A stretch of 64,000 bases of DNA from contig JASAND010020557.1 of NCBI GenBank assembly GCA_030248195.1, positions 121,004 through 185,003 on the forward strand, read 5' to 3'. Below, in pieces: positions 34,335-44,238 of the stretch (positions are counted from its first letter, which is position 1; each line of letters opens with the position of its first letter). Below the pieces are notes generated by a model. It had not been told where the DNA came from. It made no database searches and saw only the letters and a list, made by a program, of their open reading frames with translations. Position numbers and translations under genes: made by a program. This stretch comes from Trissonchulus latispiculum (lineage: Eukaryota; Nematoda; Enoplea; Enoplida; Ironidae).

Positions 34335-34965
34335 ATTAAAATTGATACAAAACTGAGATTGAAGGTTGAAAATTACAGAAGATAAAATATCCAGATTTCA
34401 TATTCCTAAAATTTTAAAATTTTGATGATTTCGTTGATGAAAATATGGAAATTAGTAAATTTTGTAATTTGTTTGGTATTTTGTAAAAAATAAAATTTGT
34501 AGATGTGAAAATATTCCGACGCTATAGTTTTTCATATTTTGAATTCAATTTTCAAGCTATTGTAGTATATATATATATTCGTGATCAGCAAAAATAATAA
34601 ATTCAAGCTAAAATTTCTTGATTTGCAATTTTTCAAGTTTTCTAAATTTACTATTTTTGGTTATAATAATTTAAGCAAATTAAATTCATACCAAATTCTG
34701 CAATTGATATATTCGCAACATTAAAATTTTAAATGAAAAACTTTTAAATATGAAACACTTTTGCTCCGCACTGTTTACACATCTGAAATTTTATTTTCTT
34801 ACAAAATACCAAACAAATCCCAAAATTTACTAATTTCTATATTATTTTCATCAACGAAATCTGCACTTTCGAACTTTTATTGTTATTTAGGAATTTCAAA
34901 TCTGGATATTTTATCTCCTCTAATTTTCGACCTTCAATCTCAGTTTTGTATCAATTTAATATATT
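34335..34965. repeat. Second long inverted repeat
   Basis: The left arm (about 34335-34525; TTGATACAAAACTGAGATTG, then AAAATATCCAGATTTCATATTCCTAA) is inverted at about 34775-34960. The identity is high, the arm is roughly 190 bp and the centre is about 250 bp of AT-rich DNA. It adjoins the previous element and the palindrome array, so all three may be parts of one composite. Confidence 0.65.
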
Positions 34966-35037
34966 GACATAGTTAAATAATATATATTTTTGCATGAACT
35001 CACGTTTGAAATAAGAATAATTACGCAGAATTGCGGA

Positions 35038-35200
35038 TATTTTCATATGGGGCAAAAGATCTTTGTCCCATGTGCACATGGGGCAAAGATGTTGACCCAT
35101 ATGCATATGGGACAGAAATTCTTACCCCATATGTAGATGGGGCAAAGAAATTGCTCCATATGCATATGGGGCAATTATACACATGGCCCGTAACATATAT
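35038..35200. repeat. Array of four 16-bp palindromes, period 29-30 bp, with TE-like end
   Basis: Palindromes start at 35067 (CCCATGTGCACATGGG), 35096 (CCCATATGCATATGGG), 35126 (imperfect) and 35155, with half a copy before. Spacers are 13-14 bp. The layout and spacers are the inverse of 19077-19180. The sequence GCAATTATACACATG follows in both. Confidence 0.85.
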
Positions 35201-35600
35201 ACAATAGATCATATAGGTAAATAATCAATCAAGTATATAGTAGCAGTAGTGTAAGTTAGTGGTATGTAATATAGTTTGTACTGTTTAGTAGCAGCAGTAA
35301 TTACTACAGTAGAGAGTAGTCGTTATAAGCAGATGATTAAAGTTAACGTTCATTGTCAAGCTCAATACGCTTATTCGTTTGCGCCTTTAATAGTGTGAAT
35401 CCAACTGAAATTGATGCAGTGTTAATCTGTTCGTGAGAACCTGCTTTAACAGCATGTTTGATGATAAATTTAATTTTAAATGTTTATTTTAAATATTTGT
35501 ACCTTTTAGTTTAACTGCATAGAAAATGAAATGGTTAATCTCAATCTAATGTTGCACTATTTAACTTAATTTTAAATTAGTTTAATGAGTTAGTTTAATG
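35201..35600. other. Non-coding stretch, nothing recognised
   Basis: AT-rich, with repeated GTAGTAG/TAATTACTA words; no gene features. Confidence 0.3.
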
Positions 35601-36423
35601 ATAATCCATTCTTACTTGTTAGGCATTTCTTATTATTGGAATAGCCATTATTTTCGTAATTTGATTGGTTGCTGCAATAATTCCGGTTTCCGGGAAAATT
35701 ACGACAACCACCCAAACTTCCTCTGCCACGAGAATTCTGATTATTTCACTCATTCATGGCACATTGCGGTGAAATATGACCTGGATTACCGCACGTATAA
35801 CAGGTCCTTTGCTCCGTTGGAGATGTTTCTGGCGGTTTTTCCTTCTTTTCCGTTGATGCCTGAACGAAAAGCTGCAGTCGTAGACGGTTGGGCATTTCCT
35901 GAGTCTGCTGACTCACCCTTAGTCGCTTCTAAGACCAAATCCCTTTGAGCATGTCGAATTTTCACCTTTTTGATTTAGTCTTCTAAGGACTGTAACCTTT
36001 TGTCCAAATCATCCTAAATTTCCAATCTTTCGTAGAAACTGAACAGACTTTCTCTTTAGATTTGGTCTTTCTATCCCTTTTCGGGATTTGTCAGGCTTTT
36101 CTAAAGCTTCCAACTCAGCGGAATCCGTCTCAGATTCCTCTTCGCGTCGTGAGAGTTGGGTCACAATTTTACGTAATTTTGACTTAGAATGACCCCAACT
36201 TTCCAAATCTAACAAAAGTGAAATTCCAAGTTTCCTCAAATCGGGTTTTAGACATTTTCGAAGGTGCTCAATAATTTTATCGGCTCTGTCATCCTCACTC
36301 TTGCCTGGCAAGGCTTTTTTCGCCATCATTTCCAGTTCTGATACAAAATCTTGGACATTTTCCTCCTTTTTGTGAGTCATATCAGCGTTCTTTTTTTCAA
36401 AATCGGATTTCATCAAATTTTCG

Positions 36424-37128
36424 TCATTTTTATTTTCTGAGCGTCATTTTTATTTGTCCAACGTCAAAAATAAAGTTTTGCAGAAATGCAGTTTTGTTAT
36501 GATTTTAGGCTATATTCGTAATTTTGGATGAATTTTTACCTTGTTGGCGTGTGTTGCTTCATATTTCGCATTGTCTCGCGAATATATTCTAACTTACGTA
36601 CTCATATAATACATATATCTGGTGTCTATGTATCATGTCTTTGAGCATTAACAATGACGAGAACAACTCGACACAATGTGGGGGGTCTGGGGGGCGGAGC
36701 CCCCCAGAAGTTGAAGAAATTTTTTTGCTTTTTAGATGAAATCGTCCTTTAAATCTTTAATTCTTTTCATTTTGCATTTGCATTTTGCAGAAACAAGAAA
36801 TTTCTTAAAAGTTTACCCTATTTGAAAGGAAAAATAAGAATTTTTTGCTAAACTCGCACGACATTTTAAGCTTTTTCTATCCAAAAATTTGGTAAAAACG
36901 TTGGAAATATGCGTATATAAATATATATATATATATACGCGCTCACGAAATTTTTATGACATGCCTTTTTTGTGTTTTTTCCTGTTTGCTTTTACTTACC
37001 TTCAAATCGCAACGACAGAGCTGCCCTCCAGATCCATCCCTAGTAGTTATAACATTTACGCAATAAACGTTCTTAAACATCCTATCCTGGTACATATACA
37101 TATGACTGTCATATACATGTACCTATAA
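36424..37128. mobile_element. 705-bp insertion with GC hairpin, TSD TTTCG
   Basis: It interrupts the gag relic. TTTCG occurs on both sides (36419-36423 and 37129-37133), and excision restores the gag frame. It has no terminal inverted repeats. It contains the GC-rich hairpin at 36687-36707 and a short (TA)n at 36917-36935. The class is unknown. Confidence 0.5.
36676..36722. repeat. GC-rich hairpin repeat, copy 1
   Basis: GGGGGTCTG leads into a 9-bp stem CTGGGGGGC, loop GGA and GCCCCCCAG (36687-36707), followed by AAGTTGAAGAAATTTTTTT. The same unit is at 40737-40785, 41061-41105 and 41781-41825. Confidence 0.75.
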
Positions 37129-37480
37129 TTTCGAGAGTGTTCTACTGCAGTTTTTTGGACCGGTTCGTACAGAGTCTTCAAGATTTTGACCATTTCGTCA
37201 TACGAAACTGGCATACCCAATGAAGACAACCGGTGGATGACAGATTCACCCAACTTTGCCAATAAAATTGCATAAAATTTATCTCGCTCGATATTATTAG
37301 CCTAAGCAATTGCTTCGAAACTCAAAATCCAGTCCTCCGGTGTGGGCTTTGTATCCCAACCGTTATAATTACTCAGCCCTTTAAACAATGGTCATGGAAT
37401 TTTTCGATTCCCCCATTTTCTGTTCTTTTTCAAAACGTAAACGAGTACCTTGGCGTGCGTCCAGAATGTTTCGAAGTTTT

Positions 37481-38164
37481 ACCAATTTGCTAATACTTTC
37501 GTCAATTTGGCCAAAAATTTGTTCGTTCCCAATCGGTTAAAGGGACTAATTCTTCGAAAGGTAAGTCAATGATTATTCGTAGAAATAAAAATCTACGCAA
37601 AATTACTCAAAATACGAACAAAAATCGTCAAAAAGCAAAAAATCACATGAGAGGGGGTAGAAAAGTCCAACAGTTCATCAAAATTGTATACGTATATCAA
37701 AAATACGGGTATAAAACTCTATAAATCAGTTATAAGAACATTAGGGCGTAGAAGATGGTCAGATAACACAAAATTCGCAAATTTCGTGAAAGGTGATTTG
37801 TTTAAAAATTAGAAAAATTTAAATTGCTTAAAATCACCTAAATCAGCCGAAAATATACCTGGAATCGCTTTTTCGTGTTCAGGCTAACAACTAAATAGGC
37901 TCAAAATCCATCAAAACACTCACCAAATCGTTTGGGGCTCGCTTGGGAGAGGTGAAAATGTCGCAAAGTTTAACCTAAAGTTGCTTAACCTAAGACTTTT
38001 AAAACGTACTACAAAAATATATACATGCTTTTCACAGGTAAAACATGTTTCATCTGTAGTTATTCAACCTACCAAACCCCCGTTATGAAACGTCTGAACA
38101 GAGCACCGGAACAAAATATCATTCTCGTAAGCAATTTTTGGGGCAACTTTTATAAGGGAAGAGG
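37481..38164. other. Non-coding stretch, nothing recognised
   Basis: AT-rich. It may be 5' sequence of the gag element, since it lies upstream on the minus strand, but no primer-binding site or LTR could be defined. Confidence 0.3.
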
Positions 38165-38510
38165 TACGAGATAGTATAGTATGCACATTTCGACCCTGAT
38201 TTAGAGGGACGAGCGAGTTTTAGAGTGTCGGCTTTTGATTCAAATTGAATCGTGACGGAGTGGCGTCATTTGAATGGAAAGTATGCTTATGGCATAGTCT
38301 CAGCTGGCTTGTAGTCCTTTTTTGGCTACATGCAAAACAACTAAGCCAGAAATTTTCGACCCTGATTTCGAGAGACGAGCGAGTTTTAGAGTGTCAACTT
38401 TTGATCGGGAGGGTTTGTTTTGATGGCTTCAGATGCGAAGCGCTGAGTGGATACGCCATAGGTCAAGATCTCTCTCTTGGGGTATAGGTAAGAGAGAGCG
38501 TCCTTTACTG
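38165..38510. mobile_element. Solo Polinton end related to the element at 5700-8738
   Basis: The terminal motif TTTCGACCCTGATTT-(C/A)GAG-GGACGAGCGAGTTTTAGAGTGTC occurs at about 38187-38235 and again at 38353-38400. The order, spacing and intervening words (GTGACGGAGTGGCG, CATAGTCTCAGCTGGCTTG) correspond to the inverse of 8420-8738, with GATGACGAAGTGGC and TATAGTCTAAGCTTGCC. The outer tip is AGTATAGTATGCACATTTCG. No partner end or gene was found, so this is a truncated relative. Confidence 0.75.
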
Positions 38511-39235
38511 AAAGTACTTGTGCATTTTGGAGCTAAGGCACCTGAAGAGACAACCTTTCTACCATGTTCGGGAAGCTTTCTGAGATACGTAAACAACTGC
38601 TAGAAAATTGCTTGCCTTTCTCGAGCAAGAGCTTAAACCCCGCTTTTAACTTAAAGTGAAAACAAATGAAAGCCCATGGTGAGGCGAACATTTTTTGTCA
38701 TTGGAGGACGCCTCTAAAGTGTCCCTAGCGAGCTCAGTGTGAGGACCGGTCAAAAATTGATTTTTCGAAAAGTTGGCAGATTTGGTATCAAATGAAAGCC
38801 CTTAAACAATTTTTGTCATTGAAGTGAGTTCATTCTCTGAAGTGTCCCTAGCGACGTGTGGCGCCCTGACAAGGAGTCCGAATTTGTCAAAAATCAAAAT
38901 TTCCAAAAGTTGCCAAATTTGGTTTTAAATAAAAGCCCTAAATGAGCAGAGCAACTTTTGTCATGTAACTGCATATCCAAGGTTACTGGGCAGATTAGAT
39001 TTTAAAATAGCCTTCCTGCCTAAGATAACGCACCGTGTAAAAAGTTCTGAAAAGGCTACGAACGGTGGTCTTTCAGCCTAAGATGACGCACCGTGTATAA
39101 AGTTCTGAAAAGGCTATTAACAGGCATTTTTCCGTTTCAGCAAATACATTCAGTTAAACTAGAACGTTTTCATCCAGCCTGTTTACGGTAGCAAGCTTTG
39201 TTTACATTGTGTTTGTACATAACTTCTCTGACATG
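38511..39235. repeat. Stretch with a short local duplication
   Basis: GCCTAAGATAACGCACCGTGTAA and GCCTAAGATGACGCACCGTGTAT with AAAGTTCTGAAAAGGCTA occur in tandem at about 39017-39060 and 39078-39115. TTGGCAGATTTGG / TTGCCAAATTTGG passages with AATGAAAGCCCT words (38675, 38790, 38930) suggest a second degenerate repeat. No gene. Confidence 0.45.
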
Positions 39236-39239
39236 GTTT

Positions 39240-39570
39240 TTCTCTGCAGCGGAAAAATAAGCGAAACTAGGGGGAAAATGCCCTGATCGGGCAACCAACT
39301 TCGTAGAATAGGGAAAGACTTGAATGTTAAATACACGGTTCATGGTTACATCTGAGATTCTGCTGAAGCGGAAAAATGCCTTTTCTCAGTGACTAAAATG
39401 ACAGAAACCAGCTTCGCGCGCCGAATAGGGAATCTACTCGGTGTCTAAAATGACAGAAACCAGCTTTGCGCGCCGAATATGGAATCTACTCGGCGACTAA
39501 AATGAAAGAGACCAGCTTTGTCGCCAAATAGGGAATTCCCTCCTTCCGCCCTATTCGCGCGAACTTTGTA
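39240..39570. repeat. Three-copy 52-bp tandem repeat, related to 1540-1800
   Basis: Units with GTGACTAAAATGACAGAAACCAGC and GCGCGCCGAATAGGGAATC begin at about 39389, 39431 and 39494. The block ends CGCCCTATTCGCGCGAAC, and its outer part has CAGCGGAAAAAT and GTAGAATAGGGAAAG, as at 1550-1620. It is a single-arm relative of the foldback repeat at the window start. Confidence 0.65.
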
Positions 39571-40736
39571 GCCTAATATATGTTGCTTTTCGTTGAAGCG
39601 GCCCCCCTTTTCCCCTTTTAAACCTACCCGCGCCCATAGTTTCACCGGAAGTTTTGGTTGGGGGAGGGGTAAGCTCTGGAACTTTGGTGGTCGACCCGCG
39701 AAATGTGATGGGGTACCCCCCGAACCCCCCCAAATTTGGGCTTCAGAAAATCCAAAAATTATCCTAATAATGCCAAATTTTCTGCATGTTAACGCTTTTC
39801 CCTTGAAAACAGTGCTTGTTTTGATACTTTTTGATACTTAAGGCGATTTGAAGTCAAAATTTGAGAAAAATTTTTCAAAATATGCCCAGTTTTGGGCAAA
39901 ACTTAGCTAGGGCGGGGGGAGGCTGAAGGGGGGGGGTGTCGGAAATATTTGGAGGGCAAAGGGGGTCTAAAACTTGGCGGGGGAGTACCCCCTTACCATA
40001 GGTGTACCACCTGTTTGGGTTGAGGGGGAGTAGAAGGTCCGAATTTGGCTTGGGGGACCCCACCCAAATCCGAAATTTGGGGGGGAGGGAGGACCCCCCT
40101 AAACTGTACCCAAGGTTTTTTCGCTAAAAATGCTCTTTTTTTGATGTACAGTATATTAAACGTACTCAAAACCTCCTTTCAATAGTTTTCGTATGCAAAA
40201 ATATGGCCTGAAAACCGCCAAATTTTGCTAAAATGTGCTTATATTAGCCCAGATTGTTGTTTAGAATTGCGTATATTACCTTTTAATTGCTGTAAATAAC
40301 CATCTTTAGCTGTTTATAGCCGATTTATAACCATTTTCTATTTTTTTCAAAAATGCTCAGAAATTGCAAAAACTTTTTACAAAAATTTTGCTTTGTTCAC
40401 TTGGCTTGGACCCAATTTTAGGGGGGAGGGGGTTTGAGCTCGGCTGGAGGGGAAGTAGTTGCGGTCTGGTAGGGGGCAGGGTTTTTTTGGTTTTCGGATT
40501 TGCGTCAACCTTGCGTCCCGCTAAATTTAAGTTGCGTCCCGTTAAGAAATTTTGCGTCCAGGCAGCAATCTTGTTTTAGCGTGTTTTTAGTGCAAAAATT
40601 GTTTTATTTATAAAAATTTCTATAATTTCTTTAGTGCAAAGCTATTTAGACTATTTAGAAAGCTGATGCTGCTTAACGGTAATGCACGATTACAGGATTA
40701 CCTACCAAGAATATAGATGAGTCCAACATACACGAC

Positions 40737-40785
40737 GGGGGGTCTGGGGGGCGGAGCACCCCAGAAGTTGAAGAATTTTTTTGAA
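40737..40785. repeat. GC-rich hairpin repeat, copy 2
   Basis: Same unit as at 36676, with one stem change (GCACCCCAG). AAGTTGAAGAATTTTTTTG follows. The shared downstream words are GAAATTACAGAATAATCC and GAAATGTTTAAAAAGATT. Confidence 0.75.
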
Positions 40786-41060
40786 ATTACAGAATAATCC
40801 GTAATGGAAATGTTTAAAAAGATTTTATTTGGCGTTTGTTGCAGAACTTAGTAATTTTCGATATATATATATATATATATTATTGACACACATTATTCCG
40901 ATATTTCAATGTTAGTTAAACTAATTAAAGTATTAAAAATTTATGAAATATTTAGAAATATCATTGAGAAGAAAGGTAGCAAACATTAAAACATACATTC
41001 GGTTTCGCAAACTTTGACAACTGGTGATCCTTGATAGCAGGATTATTGCAAATAAGCACT

Positions 41061-41105
41061 GGGGGGTCTGGGGGGCGGAGCCCCCCAGAAGATGGAGATT
41101 TTTTG
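41061..41105. repeat. GC-rich hairpin repeat, copy 3
   Basis: Perfect 9-bp stem with loop GGA at 41068-41088. Downstream words GAAATTACGGATTAAATCC and GAAATGTTTAAAAAGATT match copy 2, so a unit of at least 110 bp is shared. Confidence 0.75.
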
Positions 41106-41780
41106 AAATTACGGATTAAATCCGTTGTGGAAATGTTTAAAAAGATTATTTGGCAACTGTTACATCTATTCTACTACAGCTCCTAACGCTAATGCATTTT
41201 TTGTGTTAATTGCATCTGTGAATTCTTAAATTTGGAATAAAGGCAGTATAAAGTCAATAGAGAAGCCTGTATGCTATGTATGCCTGTATGCCTGTGCAGC
41301 GTTATTCAACTGCAAAACAGTGAAGCATTTGTAAATACTATTAACGTTAGTTACGATAAATTGATAGTGAATTGCTCGTACAAGGCCTTTTGTATTTGAA
41401 AATTTCAGAAAAATGGTAATCTTGCATTATTTTAAATTGCCATTTGTGTATTTTTTGCGAAAAACGTTTTTTTAGAAGAACCAAAAAATTTGGATATTCT
41501 GCTTCTGCTACAGTTACAAATTTTGTTAATTTCGGGGTTTTACTTTAGTACTAACCTTGATCCTGCCTGACCTGTTGAATGAGAACAATATAAATGTATA
41601 AATATATATAAATGTATATAAATGCACCTAGTAATCTCTATGTATTTATTGACGTGAAATTCATGAGTTCGAAAAGATCTGATATATATGGATGCAGGTG
41701 GACAGCAACTTAACAAATAACATTGAGTAACATTGAGACATGACCTTGCACCTTGGCATTCCATGACAAAGTGGAAAACA

Positions 41781-41870
41781 CAGGGGGTCTGGGGGCGGAG
41801 CCCCCAGGACCCGAAGAAATTTTTGGAAAAAACGGAAAAATTGGTACTGGAAACATTTAAAGTTTTTACT
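41781..41870. repeat. GC-rich hairpin repeat, copy 4
   Basis: 8-bp stem CTGGGGGC with loop GGA at 41789-41807, followed by GAAGAAATTTTTGG and GGAAACATTTAAAG. Confidence 0.7.
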
Positions 41871-42713
41871 CTTCAAAAGTGAATTTTCTCCCGAAATAAT
41901 GTTGCGTCTAGCTTGCGTCCCGCTAAAATTTCATTGCGTCCAGATAAGAAACTTTGCGTCCAGACGCACATCTGGACGCAAAAAACCCTAGTAGGGGGGA
42001 GGGGGTCTGTCCTCTCCGTGGGGGGGGTCTGGCAGAGAGTAAACTGTAGCCTGGTACACCTATGTCCCCACCCTCCAGTTGAAACTATGCCAAAAAGTGC
42101 TTGGCTGGGGAGCGAGTTCGGCGTGGGAGGGGAGAACCAAAGAGCAAAAGTCAGAAAATCTGGGAGGAGGTAAAGTTGGTCAAACATTTTGGGGAGAGCC
42201 CCCCCCAGGTGAAACTATGGTTGGGGGAGGGGTGAAGGTGAGCTAAATAGGCCGCCCCCATTTGGCGACCTCCCCTCATTTGAGGAACCCCCACGAAATG
42301 CCTCCCATAAATTCCGACCTCCCTCCATAACCCCAAAAATTGTCAAAATTTACCATTTTTGGTGTTCATCCTAAAGTTTTAAAAAATTTTCCAGCTTCGC
42401 CGGATTTTTAACGAAATTGTCACTATTTTAACCAAAAAACACTTAAAATTAGTTATATATTTTTAGCAATTTTTAGCAGTTAGCAATGTACACAAAAATT
42501 TCCCAAAAATATGCCCTCCCATTTTGGGTGAGCCCCCATGAAGCCCCCCCCCCATAAAAATGCCAAGGCGATTGGATAGTTTTGGCATGAGCAATGGCTG
42601 AAAATGCGAATTCTGGAATAGAAATTGAAAAATCTTTTGGGGAGGTTGGGGGGGGGGTCGTCATGTAAAAGTAGGTATATATAGGATGCACACAGAATAT
42701 ACGTATATGTACG

Positions 42714-42714
<1 letters not shown>

Positions 42715-42794
<80 letters not shown>
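42715..42794. repeat. (TA)n microsatellite, about 80 bp
   Basis: Pure alternating TA, flanked by ACGT words on both sides. Confidence 0.95.
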
Positions 42795-42795
<1 letters not shown>

Positions 42796-42839
42796 GTATT
42801 AATACGTATTACGCACGCCATCGCTGAATAAATTTATCA

Positions 42840-43205
42840 CGTATTTATAACATTACAAAGGCATTGTAAATTCATTGTACTCTTGATGTAAACAATATTG
42901 GAATATTTTTACAACGTTTTTACAATGTTATAAAAACGTTGTAAATTTATTGCAAAAACGTTTAATAAATGTTGTACATATGTTGTAACTTCGTTTAACT
43001 AACTGTGTAAATCCGTTGTTGTTTCGGATACAATTATTGTAAAAACGTTGTAAAAATGTGAAAATATATTAAAATTTCCATTGTACTATCATTGTAAAAG
43101 CATCGTACCTTGCGCATTGTAGAATTATTGTAAAAATGTTGTAAATTGAGGGCTGTATATGTCATAGTAATCTACAACGAAATTATAACAATTTTACAAC
43201 GTATT
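42840..43205. repeat. Degenerate ACGTTGTAAA/TTTACAACGT array
   Basis: Words such as ACAACGTTTTTACAATG, AAAACGTTGTAAA, AAAAATGTTGTAAA and ATTTTACAACG recur about every 17-25 bp on both orientations over some 350 bp, giving many local hairpins. There is no coding potential. Confidence 0.55.
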
Positions 43206-44096
43206 TTTAACGGGAAAGTTCTTCCTGTGAATGTCCTCCACCCGTTAACGGAATGTCACAGTAGACTTACTTATTAGTCGTGTGGAAGCTAAAAAAGTTC
43301 AAAGGTCAGCAGATGGGGGCTGAACCAACGTGTACCGATGGGCATAAAAAGTATTTCCTGTTCAGAATACTGCTCATAAGCTTGATGGAACCTCCCAGTT
43401 ACGCCAAAAAATTGTTTTGTATCCGCGGACATTCCGTCAACGGACAGTCCATCGGCGGACATTTCGTCACGAAGGAACTTGAATAGAAAGTAGCTTATTC
43501 AACCAGTTATGCGGACCGTATCAATAGCTAAAAATTGCAAATGTATCTAATACACTTTAAATCCACATGAAAAAGTAGCTATGTATTTTTCGTTTCTTGA
43601 GGAGTAAAATTTTGCCAGAATACTGCATGTAGAAACATTAAAGATATACGCAATTGTATATATTAATTGTAATTACAATTACAATTGACATCACAATGTT
43701 CATGTACCCAAATATATATACCCAAATTTTTGAAATCTTTTAGCCAGAAATTTATAAAAAATTACAATAAAATTGCCAACATTCACTTAATAGATAATAT
43801 ATGCTAAAAATAGGTAGTCATAGCTGAAATGTGACGAAACTTTTCAGCCGTTGACCAAAACATTTCACCTTTGATCAGTTTGCCGCCCCTGGCCTTCCCG
43901 CTCGTAAAGGATTGTTACCAGAATGCCCAAATTTGTTATTTTTGTAATATATAACCCAAAAATTTTAGGTTTTTTCCGTTTTTGGGCAACTATTGAGGAC
44001 AGGGGTGGGAGCCAACTCTGAATAACCGGGAATGTCCAAGATTTGTGACTTTGGATGGGAGGGGCCAGCCACCATTGTTTTCTTTGGGGTTTTGGG

Positions 44097-44098
<2 letters not shown>
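43206..44098. other. Non-coding stretch, nothing recognised
   Basis: The 68-codon frame at 43280-43486 has no family features. The rest is AT-rich. Confidence 0.3.
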
Positions 44099-44177
<79 letters not shown>

Positions 44178-44180
44178 ATC

Positions 44181-44227
<47 letters not shown>

Positions 44228-44238
44228 AGTATATATAT
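44099..44238. repeat. (TA)n microsatellite, about 140 bp, interrupted
   Basis: Alternating TA with a CTATC interruption near 44175 and a TTA shift near 44201. It opens false Tyr-Ile frames on both strands. Confidence 0.95.

Larger units (their letters stand above)
35600..37480 (-). pseudogene. LTR-retrotransposon gag relic, split by an insertion
   Basis: Reading on the minus strand from about 37470 down: KLVKLRNILDARQGTRL, then DKFYAILLAKLGESVIHRL (about 37260), YDEMVKILKTLYEP and VEHSR at 37134. A 705-bp insertion follows. The frame then resumes as THKKEENVQDFVSELEMMAK, DKIIEHLRKCLKPDLRKLGI and, near 35745-35815, a zinc knuckle CYTCGNPGHISPQC (CX2CX4HX4C). Together these are the capsid and nucleocapsid regions of a retrotransposon Gag. 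Joining the host sides of the insertion restores a continuous reading frame. No protease or reverse transcriptase follows, so only gag is left. Confidence 0.65.
39590..42660. repeat. G/C-tract-rich repetitive region, no gene
   Basis: Many runs of 5-9 G or C (for example 39928-39936, 40079-40087, 42544-42551 and 42647-42654) occur in otherwise AT-rich DNA. Related passages on GTTGCGTCC/CGCTAAATTT and GTGAAACTATGGTTGGGGGAGG words recur (39640-39670, 42200-42230). It includes three hairpin repeats. Open frames follow the tracts and show no protein features. Confidence 0.5.

Noticed and set aside
36676..36722. Helitron 3' terminus
   Set aside because: The GC-rich hairpin is suggestive, but it is internal to an insertion with 5-bp duplications and no CTRR end follows it at a fixed distance.
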